This document shows positions 34,669 through 44,668 of a DNA stretch of 64,000 bases, in pieces. The stretch lies in assembly GCA_051530055.1 (NCBI GenBank), contig CM121343.1, forward strand, positions 7,192,001 through 7,256,000. The letters run 5' to 3'. The notes beneath the pieces were generated by a model. It was given only the letters and a program-made list of their open reading frames with translations. It was not told where the DNA came from and did no database searches. This DNA is from Neoechinorhynchus agilis (Eukaryota; Acanthocephala). The translations under genes were made by a program, and so were the position numbers. Every line of letters begins with the position of its first letter. The first letter of the stretch is position 1.

Positions 34669-35001
34669 ATGGATGACGTTCATCGATCAAGTTACATTTG
34701 CGGGTTTTGTAATAAGCCATTGTTCACTTCGACGGAGCTCAACGAGCACACTGTTCAGTGTTCGAAACCAAGCATTACACGTAATGATGAATTCGGCATC
34801 TATACGGAGTTACTTGATTGGATGATGGATAAAACCTTAAGCGGTGAAAGTTATTTCCTCCCAAAGGGCAAAATACAGTGCCCACAGTGCCACGTAAAGC
34901 TCGGCCGCTATTCAAACATTGGATTGAGATGCGAGTGCGGTCAATGGGTAGCACCCAGTTATCGATTTACATTGAAAAAATTGATTCAAATAAACAATTA
35001 A
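34669..35001 (+). CDS. DUSP12-type zinc-binding domain protein (no phosphatase domain)
   Basis: An intronless 110-residue frame. Residues about 11-36 carry CGFCNKPLF and HTVQC; residues 75-98 carry CPQCHVKLG and CECGQWVAP. The order CxxC, H/C, W(M/L)xx, CPxCxxKLG, CxCGxW(V/I)xP is that of the C-terminal zinc-binding domain of dual-specificity phosphatase 12, which is needed there for ribosome-related and nuclear functions. The catalytic HCxxGxSRS domain of DUSP12 is absent and no upstream frame supplies it. All expected zinc ligands are present. It could be a lineage-specific gene that keeps only the zinc domain, or the last exon of a longer gene, but a clean ATG (MDDVHRSSYICG) argues for the first. 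Confidence 0.7.
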   Translation: MDDVHRSSYICGFCNKPLFTSTELNEHTVQCSKPSITRNDEFGIYTELLDWMMDKTLSGESYFLPKGKIQCPQCHVKLGRYSNIGLRCECGQWVAPSYRFTLKKLIQINN

Positions 35002-35399
35002 CTGAATTGCTTATAATGTTTCAAAACATCCATCCTAATAAGACAAATTTGCAATTTTTTAGGTGATACCACAATCTGCGCTTATCTAACCAGCGATTTC
35101 GTTTACAACCTAGCAAGCCCTTCTTGGTCACAATGCAAAATATCTTAATGTATCATTTGCGGGCATTATCGAAACCTGAGTTTTGGGCGCGATATGTTTA
35201 ATATTTTAGCAGATGCGTCTCTGCGAACAATCCGGACATCCATTCTCGATCGTCGCAGCAGTTTTCGAACGTCATTATTTTAATTTTCGCTGATATGTGA
35301 TATCTTAAGAATCAGGTTTCCTCCATATCGATTCCTTCAACGATCATCGATTTTCAATCGAAGAATCGTGATCTACAAGATGATCAGCGAACGATGTTT

Positions 35400-35725
35400 G
35401 GCCGGTGACAATCGTTAGGTCATCTAAATCGGGGAAAATGAACAGCAACACGTTCAGAAAGCACTGAATCCGGACGCAAAACCATGGTCACACCATGAGC
35501 AGCGAACCACTCAAAGGGCAACAGTGACGGAGAAATAAAACTCTTCACTCGAGTTAGGTTTGTGGCACCGACTCTGGAAATAAGATCGACAAAGCTCCAG
35601 AATTGCTCAACCGGCGAAACAAACCTTCCGCCTCGATGTCGCTGCCTTAACGCACCCTTCACATCTCAACACGCCTTTGTAGATTCCTGAGGAAGCTTTA
35701 AGACAGCGAAAGCTTCAAAATGAAG
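35400..35725. repeat. Retroelement-like segment ending in CTGAGGAAG hairpin
   Basis: A GC-richer patch with a minus-strand frame of 80 codons (35420-35662) and a 3' edge cctgaggaagctttaagaca gcgaaagcttc at 35697-35717. The last part fits the CTGANGAAG-stem-CGAAA pattern seen in the palindromes of this window and known at ends of Penelope-like elements. Family assignment is tentative. 35726-36225 shows nothing recognisable. Confidence 0.35.
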
Positions 35726-36225
35726 ATTTTTCTTTATTATTACAACGGCTCGTCCAAGTGTCCATTTTCGAAAACAAAAAATTGGTATTAGCCAATAACG
35801 TAACTTGGTCCTATATATCTACGTATCTATTCAACTACGCAAATAACCATAATTGGGAATCACAGAAAAATGAAACAGCTTAAAGCTCCTAAATTTCATC
35901 AATTTTGTAGCACTAACAAAAGCTTTTAAGGCATTTATCTGCTCATGGCTCTTCAAATGCTCCATTAAATCAATCGCATAAGGTAGTAGACGTACTGTTT
36001 TTTCCATTATGATTCAGTCTCGTCAAAGTGCTACAGCAGTTTTTAAAATTGATGTTTTTGTCTCAAAGATGTCTAATGTCAATAAAGTCCATAAACTTAG
36101 TATTTTTCCCGTCTAAGAGCAGAAATAAGAAGTTTTGAGGAAAACTCAGTGCTTTCAGTCATTCCAACGGTCAGAATTATTTTTTCCAAATCCACAACCA
36201 ATCACACGCACGGATTTCAAAACTT

Positions 36226-36954
36226 TTAAGCGCTAAGCGTATTGTAAGTAATAGTGTTTCTTCTTTTATAGATTCGAATGGCGATGACCGTGACAAGTAC
36301 GCCAAATAATCCCAAAAATATTCCCCCTACAAAACTTCCAACATGGAAACTCTTACATGGTTTCACGACTACTGGCTCACTGGTCACCGGCGTCTTGGTT
36401 GTCGTTTTCTCCGCTTCTGTGGTTGTCGTTTTGGGCGCTTTTGTGGTTGTCGTTACGGGCGTTTTTGTTGTTGTTGTCGTTTTCTCCGCTTCTGTGGTTT
36501 TCGGTGTTTCTTGGGTTGTTAATGTTTCCCTATTATCAATCGTTGTCTCATTGGTCTCTGATTGGGACTCTAAGGTTGCCACTGTAGTATTTGACTTGGT
36601 ATCGCCAGCATCCGTGACTTGGTTACTTGCAGCAGTAGCCTCCTCCTTTCGGCTTTCAGTATTGGTTTGGTTCAATATGTGTGCCGCTTTTTTTTGATTA
36701 CTCGTGGTTTGATCATGGGTACTACTAGTAGGATCGTTTGTGGATTTAGGCATATTGACATTTGTAGGTGTATTTTTGTCGTCAATTGAGTTAGTTTTCC
36801 AAGTGAGTGAATTTGATGATGAAGAAGGATCGGTTGCGGATTGAGGCATATTGACAGTTATAGATGTATTTTCCCCATCATTTAAGTTAGTTGTTGAGCA
36901 ATGGACTGTTTGAAACACAATGCATATTAAGCAACTGATTGCAATGGGAAACAT
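36226..36954 (-). CDS. CD164/endolyn-like sialomucin
   Basis: 242 residues starting MFPIAISCLI, just after an acceptor (cacttttag), which gives a cleavable signal peptide ending near VHCS. The ectodomain is a Ser/Thr/Asn-rich mucin-like stretch with several N-x-S/T sites and a Thr-Lys-Pro repeat block (TTTTKAPKTTTTEAEKTT-type). The end has C-x-SFHVGSFVGG, one membrane segment and a short basic tail ending YNTLSA. The SF-x-GG entry to the membrane and the Y-x-T-L lysosomal sorting motif match the CD164 family (human ..ASFIGG...NYHTL), heavily glycosylated proteins of endosomes, lysosomes and the cell surface. It is transcribed away from a second CD164-like frame only about 120 bp away. Confidence 0.75.
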   Translation of the reverse strand: MFPIAISCLICIVFQTVHCSTTNLNDGENTSITVNMPQSATDPSSSSNSLTWKTNSIDDKNTPTNVNMPKSTNDPTSSTHDQTTSNQKKAAHILNQTNTESRKEEATAASNQVTDAGDTKSNTTVATLESQSETNETTIDNRETLTTQETPKTTEAEKTTTTTKTPVTTTTKAPKTTTTEAEKTTTKTPVTSEPVVVKPCKSFHVGSFVGGIFLGLFGVLVTVIAIRIYKRRNTITYNTLSA

Positions 36955-37075
36955 ATCTAAAAGTGCGAACAATCCACAGTGAGTGCAAATGCTCAGGTAG
37001 TGCACACGTCATTTTTGTTTCTTTAAAACTATAATGATACCGTGAGATGTGTTTTCCTTAAGGTTTTTAGTCGCA

Positions 37076-37231
37076 ATGTCCAATGAATGTGAGAGCCAAG
37101 TATTTGACAGTACGAGTTTCGTTGGAGGTCTGCTTACATCGATCGGTACAGTGACACTAATTTACATCGTCCACACGTTTGTTGTTTCAAATCGCGGATC
37201 CCGATGGATGCAGCGTGTTTTGAGGTTCTAG
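37076..37231 (+). CDS. Short CD164-tail-like membrane protein
   Basis: A 51-residue frame beginning MSNECESQVF, just after an acceptor-like ggtttttag, so it may be a last exon. It has CESQVFDSTSFVGG followed by one hydrophobic segment (IGTVTLIYIVHTFVV) and a basic tail. The C-x(4-6)-S-F-V-G-G entry into the membrane is the same as in the divergent CD164-like neighbour and in vertebrate CD164 (FDAASFIGG). It lacks a mucin domain and the Y-x-T-L sorting motif. It could be a truncated duplicate or the final exon of a gene whose earlier exons I cannot see. Confidence 0.45.
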   Translation: MSNECESQVFDSTSFVGGLLTSIGTVTLIYIVHTFVVSNRGSRWMQRVLRF

Positions 37232-37249
37232 CACACAATATGGCAGCAA

Positions 37250-38270
37250 GGAATCGTGCAAGACATTAGATGCACAAGTTCTGCATTTCATTTATCTCCA
37301 CATCAGAAAGACTTGGTCCTTTGGAAGCATTCAACAAGTCACGTTTTTCAACACAAATAAAAACTCTTTGTATTGAATGCGTACGGGAGTTCGTGTTGTC
37401 TCAGAATCACGATATCACCGCTAGACAAAAAAAGGCACGCAAATAGAGGCACACACACACATAATGATGATGGAATTTGTATTATGGCTAAGCGAAAAGC
37501 ACCGGAGTGATACGGAACAAGTTAGAACTAACAATGCTCGATTCCACTTTATCTAGTTTCTGAAAAACAAAATATTCGCGCATTTGACCATACCTTCTAG
37601 CGGTTTTGTGATCCGTAAAGACTATTCCGTTGTTTATGCCAAGTTCTATAATTTTTAAATTTTTTCTCCATAATCATTTTGCCACATAAACGGAACACAG
37701 TTATCAATCATTCCAATTTTAGTCGCACTCAAAAACATCAACTTTGATCCTCTGGCAGCCAACAGAGTTCCAACCCATGGTGGAGGAAACATAGAATGAC
37801 AAATGTGCTTGTCGCATTTTGTAGAGAACGTGATGAAGTACTCGAAGAGGTTCCATGGAAGTTACCTTCTAAACATCACAAATGCCTAAAAGGATAAAAA
37901 CACCAAATGGTTTATCAAAATTGCGTGTTGTTCACATTTCTCCATCTTTATCCGGATGTAAGGTGAAAAATATTGACGATTTCTCAAAAAAACAAGTTAA
38001 CAAAGTCCGAGTTCAATGTTAGTACCTGTAGATTTTTTGTGGCGCAACCTGGCTAAATCTCAGCCTTGTTTTTAAGATAAAACGCAGTATTTCATTTAGT
38101 GGGAAGGGCTCACATTAAGAAGACGATTAATAAAAGAAAGGAGAGTAGAGCTGCAAAAAGAGGGTTAGTGCCTAACAAAGATTACCCATTAGAAAGCCAT
38201 TTCGTGGTGTGAAAGACGTAGTGTCAATAGAGTTTTAGACAAAAAAAGGTTTTAAACCTACAGCCGCGAT
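37250..38270. other. Intergenic, nothing recognised
   Basis: AT-rich; a short CA-dinucleotide run at about 37450-37460. No supported gene or repeat. Confidence 0.5.
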
Positions 38271-38274
38271 AAAT

Positions 38275-38470
38275 GATTATTTCGATTAAAGACGTTCTGC
38301 GTACTTCGTTGGGTTCATCATCAATTTGTTAGTTATTGGAATACGCTAACAAACTTATAAGGAACCCAGCGAGGTTCGTAGAACGTCTTTAATCGAAATA
38401 ATCATTTACCGCGGGTGTAGACTTCTAAACAATAATTCCAATCACATTCCCCGGTTACCTTACATATCGA
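38275..38470. repeat. Fold-back element, CTGATGATGAACCC family
   Basis: Hairpin of gacgttctgcgtacttcgttgg and cagcgaggttcgtagaacgtc around ttgttag/ctaacaa, flanked on both sides by gataaatgattatttcgatt and its complement. Very similar to 32505-32580. Confidence 0.75.
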
Positions 38471-38573
38471 CAGGTTTTAAACCGCACGAATCATTGAAAC
38501 CGCTCAAATGGCACCACAAAAAGTATGCCAAGTAGAGATGAATTTTTAATATATTTGAAGATTGAATTATTCA

Positions 38574-38755
38574 TAAATAGGTTGTTTTATGGCCTAGAGA
38601 AATTAAAATGATTTTATTTTTAAAATTCGAATCCCCACGCGTGTAAATTTTAGATTCTGATCAAACGGCGTACAAGATCACGTGGCTCCGAAACCAATCG
38701 GATTTTAAAATCCAAAAAATCATTTTAATTCCTAGGCCAAAAAACAACCTATTTT
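38574..38755. repeat. MITE-like inverted repeat, full copy
   Basis: Ends aaataggttgtt and aacaacctattt, with inner arms tggcctagagaaattaaaat and attttaattcctaggcca. The same family sits in the third intron of the VIP36 gene. Confidence 0.7.
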
Positions 38756-38824
38756 AATATATTTTGACAGTCGAGCACCGGGGGTACGCGAGAAGGCATT
38801 ATAGCAAAAAAAACCTTGAGTTTA

Positions 38825-38985
38825 TGTTGAAAAGATAATTCATTGTTATTTGTCGATAGGAGAAAATAAATGAAATTAAGATTTTATTGGATATTTCGAT
38901 CCACTATCTCGTATCTTCTTCAGCGATTGTTTGTAAGTTTTTAAATATGTGAGTTCACATATTTAAAAACTTACCTTGAGTTTAT
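38825..38985. repeat. Fold-back element related to the 25.4-kb insert
   Basis: Starts gttgaaaagataattcattg as at 25392, continues to aagattttattggatatttcg, and includes a minus-strand CTGAAGAAGAT...ATCGAAATATCC core (38894-38923) and a terminal hairpin gtaagtttttaaatatgtga/tcacatatttaaaaacttac. Confidence 0.65.
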
Positions 38986-39283
38986 TGTAATGACCACATT
39001 TTAAATGCACATTAATGGGTTCGGCAGAGTTAAACACAAGAAAGGGACCTTCTTGAGTCATCAGTTTTTTAAGTTTATAAATCAGAAACGGATTACCTTC
39101 AAGTATATTTTAAAATGATTTCCAGGTTGATAGGGTGGAACCATCACAACCATTGCAGCACTTTATTTGATGGTATTTATTCTATAAACCGTAATGTGAG
39201 TGCCTCACAATAACGCATTAGACCGGCGTGCCTATAACCGAACAGACTGGCAATAAAGTCGTTCGGCAGTCATCAGTACCGCA

Positions 39284-39520
39284 GTGCAATTAGATTCTAG
39301 CAAACATATTGGGTTCCAGGTAAAGGGCCTATTCCCACAATTTGGATGCATATCTGATCTTTGCAAATTGCCTGATTGGGACGACATTCGATACACATTC
39401 ATTATCAAGTTATCGACAGGGAAAATAATTCGGGATGATGGAGATGTGGTGATCATTATCCCAGGAGAAAGACTCTCTAATCTCGAATATATATTTAACA
39501 TTGCTGATAAAATATGGTGA
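39284..39520 (+). CDS. Uncharacterised open frame interrupted by a palindrome
   Basis: A 78-codon frame with non-repetitive sequence (FGCISDLCKLPDWDDIRYTF, VIIIPGERLSNL). Its last 12 codons lie inside the palindromic insertion at 39485-39718. No domain is recognised. It may be a decayed exon; calling it a gene is weakly supported. Confidence 0.2.
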   Translation: MQLDSSKHIGFQVKGLFPQFGCISDLCKLPDWDDIRYTFIIKLSTGKIIRDDGDVVIIIPGERLSNLEYIFNIADKIW

Positions 39521-39731
39521 AGAAAATAAGAACTGAGAAATTCGATTTTATTGTGAATTTTCGGCCTTAGCGTAGGCCTTTTTTAGACTATTGCTTGCAA
39601 GTGTTTACGACGGTCGTAAACACTTGCAAGCAATAGTCTGAAGAAGGCCTACGCTAAGGCCGAAAATTCACAATAAAATCGAATTTCTCAGTTCTTATTT
39701 TCTTCACCATATTTTATCACTCTCTAATCTC
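39472..39731. repeat. Near-perfect 214-bp palindrome with 13-bp direct repeats
   Basis: Arms 39505-39611 and 39612-39718 are complementary over about 107 bp with few mismatches. The 13-mer actctctaatctc occurs at 39472-39484 and 39719-39731, consistent with a target-site duplication. The right arm contains agtctgaagaaggcctacgc followed by taaggccgaaaattc, the hairpin core shared with the TATAGCGAATTATC family. Confidence 0.85.
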
Positions 39732-39734
39732 TTC

Positions 39735-41150
39735 TTACAACTTCTTTAGCCACAGTCAAATTCATAATGGTCAATTCATCAAGTTTAGGAAAATAGACGT
39801 CTTAAACATTTGATTTTTCCGTCGAATGCGTTGCTGATTTTTCTTAAATGCTTTTTGAATTCTCTATTTCGTGCTAATCTGCCATTTATCGACGCCCTCG
39901 ATATTTTCACTAAAAAATTTATTTAACGAATTTTTTGCCATAAAAAGCTTTCTGTCATATTATTTATCGCTTTATAGGGACCAGATTAAGGGAGTTCAAC
40001 TCGATGCTGTGTAAACGTAACTATTTCCATCCAGAAAAAAGACTATTTTGCCAGCATTCAGAATCCTTATCTCACTCTGCGTGTTCATCGATCTCCGTTC
40101 ATAAATTCAACATTTTGCTTTAGGATATTTTTCAAATAAAACCTGGGAGCTAGGAAATGTTTTTCTCGGACAAAATCGTGCTGAAAATGGAATACGAGCT
40201 AGGATCGTAGTTAAGATTAAGAGAAGGTTTGAAGACTAACCAATCTTTCATCGCCATTCTATAGCATTTGCCATGCGATCTCCAGAACGCTTCGTAGACG
40301 CAGACACGATTTGCGCCCATCAAGTCATTGATGATCTATAAATGTGATCTTCAAAAAGGTAATTCAAAAATTATGTAAATCAAAGCTTTTTAGAAAATCA
40401 AGTAGAGATTTTCCTGGAATGAATATTCGAGTACTCAGATATTAATCATATTGAGAGAAAATCCATCGGCATCGTAAACATTGGTGGGTGGTGAATATAC
40501 TCGCCCGGTTAAAAATTCTTTTATTATTAAAAATATTTCAGTCAAAAATACTCAGATGTTGATCAAATAGCGATGCTGAACTCAGTGAATTTAGCAGAAA
40601 AAAGTTTTAAAAAATTGCTTTAAACTTAGAAATCATTGAACATAGGACTTTAGCGGTCTCGAGTGGTCAACATGTCTCAAATGATCATCAAGTGCTAACA
40701 ATCAACCTTCAAAATTACTACGTTTGCTTCAAATTAAACCAGCGACGAACTACATAAACTTCAAGAAGTTCCTCAGTTTTAGATCACCGAAAACCACGTC
40801 CGATTAAATTTAAGAAATAAACGAGGTGGCTGAACTTTTTTATCGTGCTTTTGGTTAACATTGGGCGCAAAAATTGAACGCATTCGTGGATTCTTGACGA
40901 TATTGAACATTTCGATTACATCGATCCAAACCTACAGGGCCAACGATGAGCGCATCTAAAATCGATGCGAGTTCTGGAATGCCCTATAATTCAGGGGAAG
41001 TTGCCGCTTGTCTTAAAACGTCAAAAGGGTGAACCTCCTCTAACTCACCAGAGTCCCTTCAAATTTGGTTTAGTGACGTCACCTAGACGTCATTCAATCG
41101 TGACAGCTGCTGTGCATCGTCACTGATCACCACTTTTTGAACACGGAAGA
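39735..41150. other. Intergenic, nothing recognised
   Basis: AT-rich sequence without supported genes, RNA genes or clear repeats. Confidence 0.5.
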
Positions 41151-41211
41151 ATCTTAAAGTATAGAAACTTCGTCACAACTGCTGCTCATGAGGGTTTTTA
41201 TCCCTTTTTGA

Positions 41212-42980
41212 ATGTCATATGAGCATTTAGAAGCGCGACGCCGAAGAAATGAGAAGGTGTTCAGACAATCTTTTGCAAACTGCACAAATTTATCTGGGAT
41301 TTCTGACTTGCTTAAAGTTGCTATGGGTCCAGGTTTACTCGTTCGTCTAATGTTCATTTCATCGAACACGGAAAACGCCGAAATGCGGTCTGAGGCTGAT
41401 GCATACATTGAACAAAAGCTTAAATTTGATGTTCCGGTTCTGTCAGCTGTGAATTCAAGTTCAGAAGACCCAAATCGGCGACTCACTGCACCTTCAAATG
41501 ATCCACTGCTAGAAAGAGCGTTTTTGTTTATAAGTGGAGGCTTCCTTGACGAAGCACAAACACTTTTGAACAAGTTGCACACTGCCACAAGTTCAACGCT
41601 TCATCAATTATTTATTTGCATTGGACGTGCGACTATCCTATTGCTTCGTCGTGATTTCGATTCGGCTGCTAAGTATCTATAGTCATCGGATACTCAAAAA
41701 TCAACAACTCATGTCGTGGGAACTTACAGTTTTAAATCTATGCCCTCAATTGCAATTTGCAAACGTCTTCTCTGCTCAGTGTCTAATAATCTTGAATTCT
41801 GTAAGGCGAAATCTTTGCAAAAATTCAATTTAAGCATTTTTGGATCCAACTTTGAACTTAAGTGCCAAATTGAGGCGACTTCGAGGTTTTTTCATTGCCT
41901 AATTTAATTTGCGATGTATTTTCCAAATAAATAATAGTAGTGTTTTGCTAATCGAAGCATTTTGTAGTCCCGAGAATCCATACAGAAATATTAGAACGGG
42001 ATTATTTTCTCTTTGCTTCATAACAATTAGCTAAATTGTGCACACTCCAAAGTTTTTCGTTCCAAATATATTTTAAATCACAGGGGCATCATCGAGATAT
42101 TCTTTAGATCGTAACTCGTAATCATAAGAACCCAGATTTTGAACTGCTCGTCTCCCTCGAGATTCATAGTAATTTTAAGAAATTTTGAGCATCCGATGAA
42201 GTGCATATAATAGCATTGTCTCCGATTGAGTTAGGCTTCGATTATCGACTATGTTTGGTGATGAACAATTCAATGAAGACGCTAAGGGGATTTATCTCGA
42301 TGTGTTTAGGAAACTTCGACATTGCATCATCTGCCTTTACATCGTTGGAATCGCTGGGTTCAATTGATTTGGATTTTGTGATCACAGAATTCGGCATTGG
42401 TTATTATGGTGGACTTTGTGTACTTTTATCGCGTTGTTGGCAGACTTTAGTGATTTGTAAGGAAGAGCATCCCTTCTTTCAAGAGTACGTCCAACCAATA
42501 ACTCAAATCACTGATATCTTTGAGTATGTTCTCGATGGCCATTTTACGCTTGCGTACAATGCGCTCATGGCTATGTCTACAATGTTACGCTTGGACGCTT
42601 ATTTGAGCAGTCATGTTGAAAAAATAAAGAAATGTATTCTAACAAGATTTGTGGAGACTTTTCTATGGACTCACACGGTTATTGACTTGGTCGAGCTCGA
42701 GCGTCTATGTAATGGACCATGCGATATTGATGATAAGTGGCTCGTTGAGATATTAAGAGATAATGAGAAATATCAATGTAGTATCGATGGTGTTAATTGC
42801 TTCGTACACGTTATGGATCGCAGGTTATCGAAAGATGTTCCTTTAAAAGATAGTCAAATGCTGTGTGTACCTTTTAAACACATCGGTGCCACAACTTTAC
42901 TGAGTCCTTCGGCACTTGGAAAAAGCTTAGCCAGCATGGAATGGTCGGTGGATCTAACGAGAAAAAGCAGGCGATTGTAA
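41212..42980 (+). CDS. CSN1: COP9 signalosome subunit 1 (CSN1)
   Basis: CSN1 (GPS1) is a PCI-domain subunit of the COP9 signalosome, which removes NEDD8 from cullins. Coding blocks: 41212 to about 41676 (LSGISDLLKVA...VRLMFIS, aligning with YTGLTRLHRLCFIADHC of human CSN1), about 41737-41892 (FKSMPSIAICKR), and about 42200-42980. The last block carries FGIGYYGGLC (human VAIYGGLC), FFQEYVQPITQI, DAYLSSHVEKI, RFVETFLWTHTVIDL and INGVNCFVHVMDRR-like end, i.e. the helical repeats and winged helix of the PCI domain. The protein is much more divergent than usual for CSN1, and its C-terminus stops soon after the PCI domain. The first intron has a GTATCT donor and an ACTTACAG acceptor; the second is less certain. 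The N-terminal ~70 residues are short or on an unseen exon. Confidence 0.75.
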
Positions 42981-42989
42981 AATAAACAC

Positions 42990-43315
42990 ACTTAGTAGCT
43001 TCGGTGATCCGCATCCTCTGACCATTTGAGCCTTCTCCCATTTTGGAAATCCTTAACACTTACGGTCGTCATCTAGGAATAAAGCATTTTCCAGGACTAA
43101 TTAATCCTTTCCAAAATGAAATTTGCAGGGCGACATTCTGGCTGCCATTAAGCGCAGTGCGTAAATCTTGTTCATTGCTTTCAATCATTTCTGTTTAATT
43201 AGCTCTATAAACCAAACTTAATCGATCGCATACTGCCTATGAAAGCCTAGAGTCGAGTATATTGAACGTATCTAAAACTTATGCGACGAACTGAATATCA
43301 AATCAAATTTAAGCA
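42990..43315. other. 3' flank of CSN1, nothing recognised
   Basis: Spacer between CSN1 and a fold-back array; no supported feature. Confidence 0.4.
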
Positions 43316-43319
43316 TATA

Positions 43320-43770
43320 GTATGATTAAAAGTCTTTTATTTAGGCTTTCACTCTTTATGATTAAAAGTCTTTTATTTAGGCTTTCACTCGGTAAAGAAT
43401 TTATTAAAGACGTTCTGCGAACCTCGCTGGATTCATCATCAGTTTGTTAGCGTATTTTAGTAACTCACAAACTGATGATGAGCCGTCTTTAATAAACCCT
43501 TTACCAGGTGAAGACCCAAATAAAAGACTTTTAATAAAAAGTTCAAAATGTTGATATGTGAGGAGGTTCCAGGGAATATGGTTAAGTCTTTTATTTAGAT
43601 ATTCTCACTCGGTAAAGAGTTTATTAAAGACGTTCTGCGAACCTCGCTGGATTCATCATCAGTTTGTTAGCGTCTTTTAATAACTCACAAACTGATGAGG
43701 AACCCAACGAGGTTCGCAGAACGTCTTTAATAAACTCTTTACCGGGAGAAGATTTAAATACGACTTTTAA
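43320..43770. repeat. Tandem fold-back elements, CTGATGATGAACCC family
   Basis: Two hairpins of cgttctgcgaacctcgctgg type, each followed by the linker with accaggtgaagacccaaataaaag or accgggagaagatttaaata. The fragment agtcttttatttaggctttcac is itself directly repeated at 43331 and 43367. Same family as 31915-32625. Confidence 0.75.
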
Positions 43771-43849
43771 ACTTATATTTCTTTATTTCATTTTTGCCAT
43801 CTACAAACGATTCGCTCTTATTAATAACGCCGGAGATGATTAACTGACG

Positions 43850-44289
43850 TGAGCAGAGCTCTGAACTCGATCCACATTCCAACCATCCTGGAGCCCAATC
43901 ACCTCTGTCGCTCGGATGGTAAGCGTCCCGACGGTATAACCGTTTTCCCTTGGAAAGAAGGGAAGAGTCTAATTTGGGACGCAAAATGCGTGGACTCACT
44001 CGCCCTGTCCAACCGGCAAGATGCTTTAGCGGAGACGGGAGGAGCAGCGAGTGCCGCCGAAAGGAGGAAAGCGGAGAAATACAATGAGCTCAAACAAAAT
44101 TACATTTTCCTTCCTTTCGGCGTGGAGACACAAGGGGCGCTGGGATCTTCGGTACGAAGCTTTTGTGCCGAACTCGGACGACGACTTGCAGCACAAACAG
44201 GGGAGCGACGCGAGAGGATTTTCCTGATCCAAAGAATAAGCCTCGCAATCCAACGAGGAAATGCGGTCAGCGTCCGGGGGACGATTTAA
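43850..44289 (+). mobile_element. Retroelement endonuclease-like domain, copy 2 (best preserved)
   Basis: A 146-codon frame. It has RPDGITVFPWKEGKSLIWDAKC, whose D...DxK spacing fits a PD-(D/E)XK nuclease core, then EKYNELKQNYIFLPFGVETQ and a tail FLIQRISLAIQRGNAVSV. This domain occurs next to reverse transcriptases in many invertebrate retroelements; I recognise it from its repeated occurrence, not from a named family. Other copies: 1050-1355, 48391-48689 (tail only, in a palindrome) and 56647-56910. The reverse transcriptase part is absent here. Confidence 0.5.
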
Positions 44290-44668
44290 TGATTTTAAAA
44301 TAAATTGCTAAATGACAAAAAAAATATAAAAGTGATTTGAAATTTGCTTCAAGACTTGTTTGTGTTTCCGCATTGTTTCTGTACAAAGTAACCTGTGTTC
44401 AAAAGTGGTCTACATTGGATTCGAAAACTAAGTAGTTTTTTGGACGTGTTTGGTTGAATGTGAACGGAAAAGCTGTCATCGTTGGGAAGCATATTCGAGA
44501 GATTGCATTTACTTAAATTTAAGACTTAAACAACTTGACTAAGACTCTGCATGGCTAACCACGTTTGAACATCCAATATTCGCTATCGTACAATTTTTAT
44601 TATTTTAAAACAAGTGTTGCAATTTGTATGTATGGACAGCGGTCCTTCGAATCGAAACGGGACTTTCA

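Noticed and set aside
39638-39665. Calling a complete hammerhead ribozyme
   Set aside because: The core CTGANGA and GAAA are present, but an extra base precedes stem II and stems I/III and a cleavage triplet could not be confirmed by eye; kept as a finding only.
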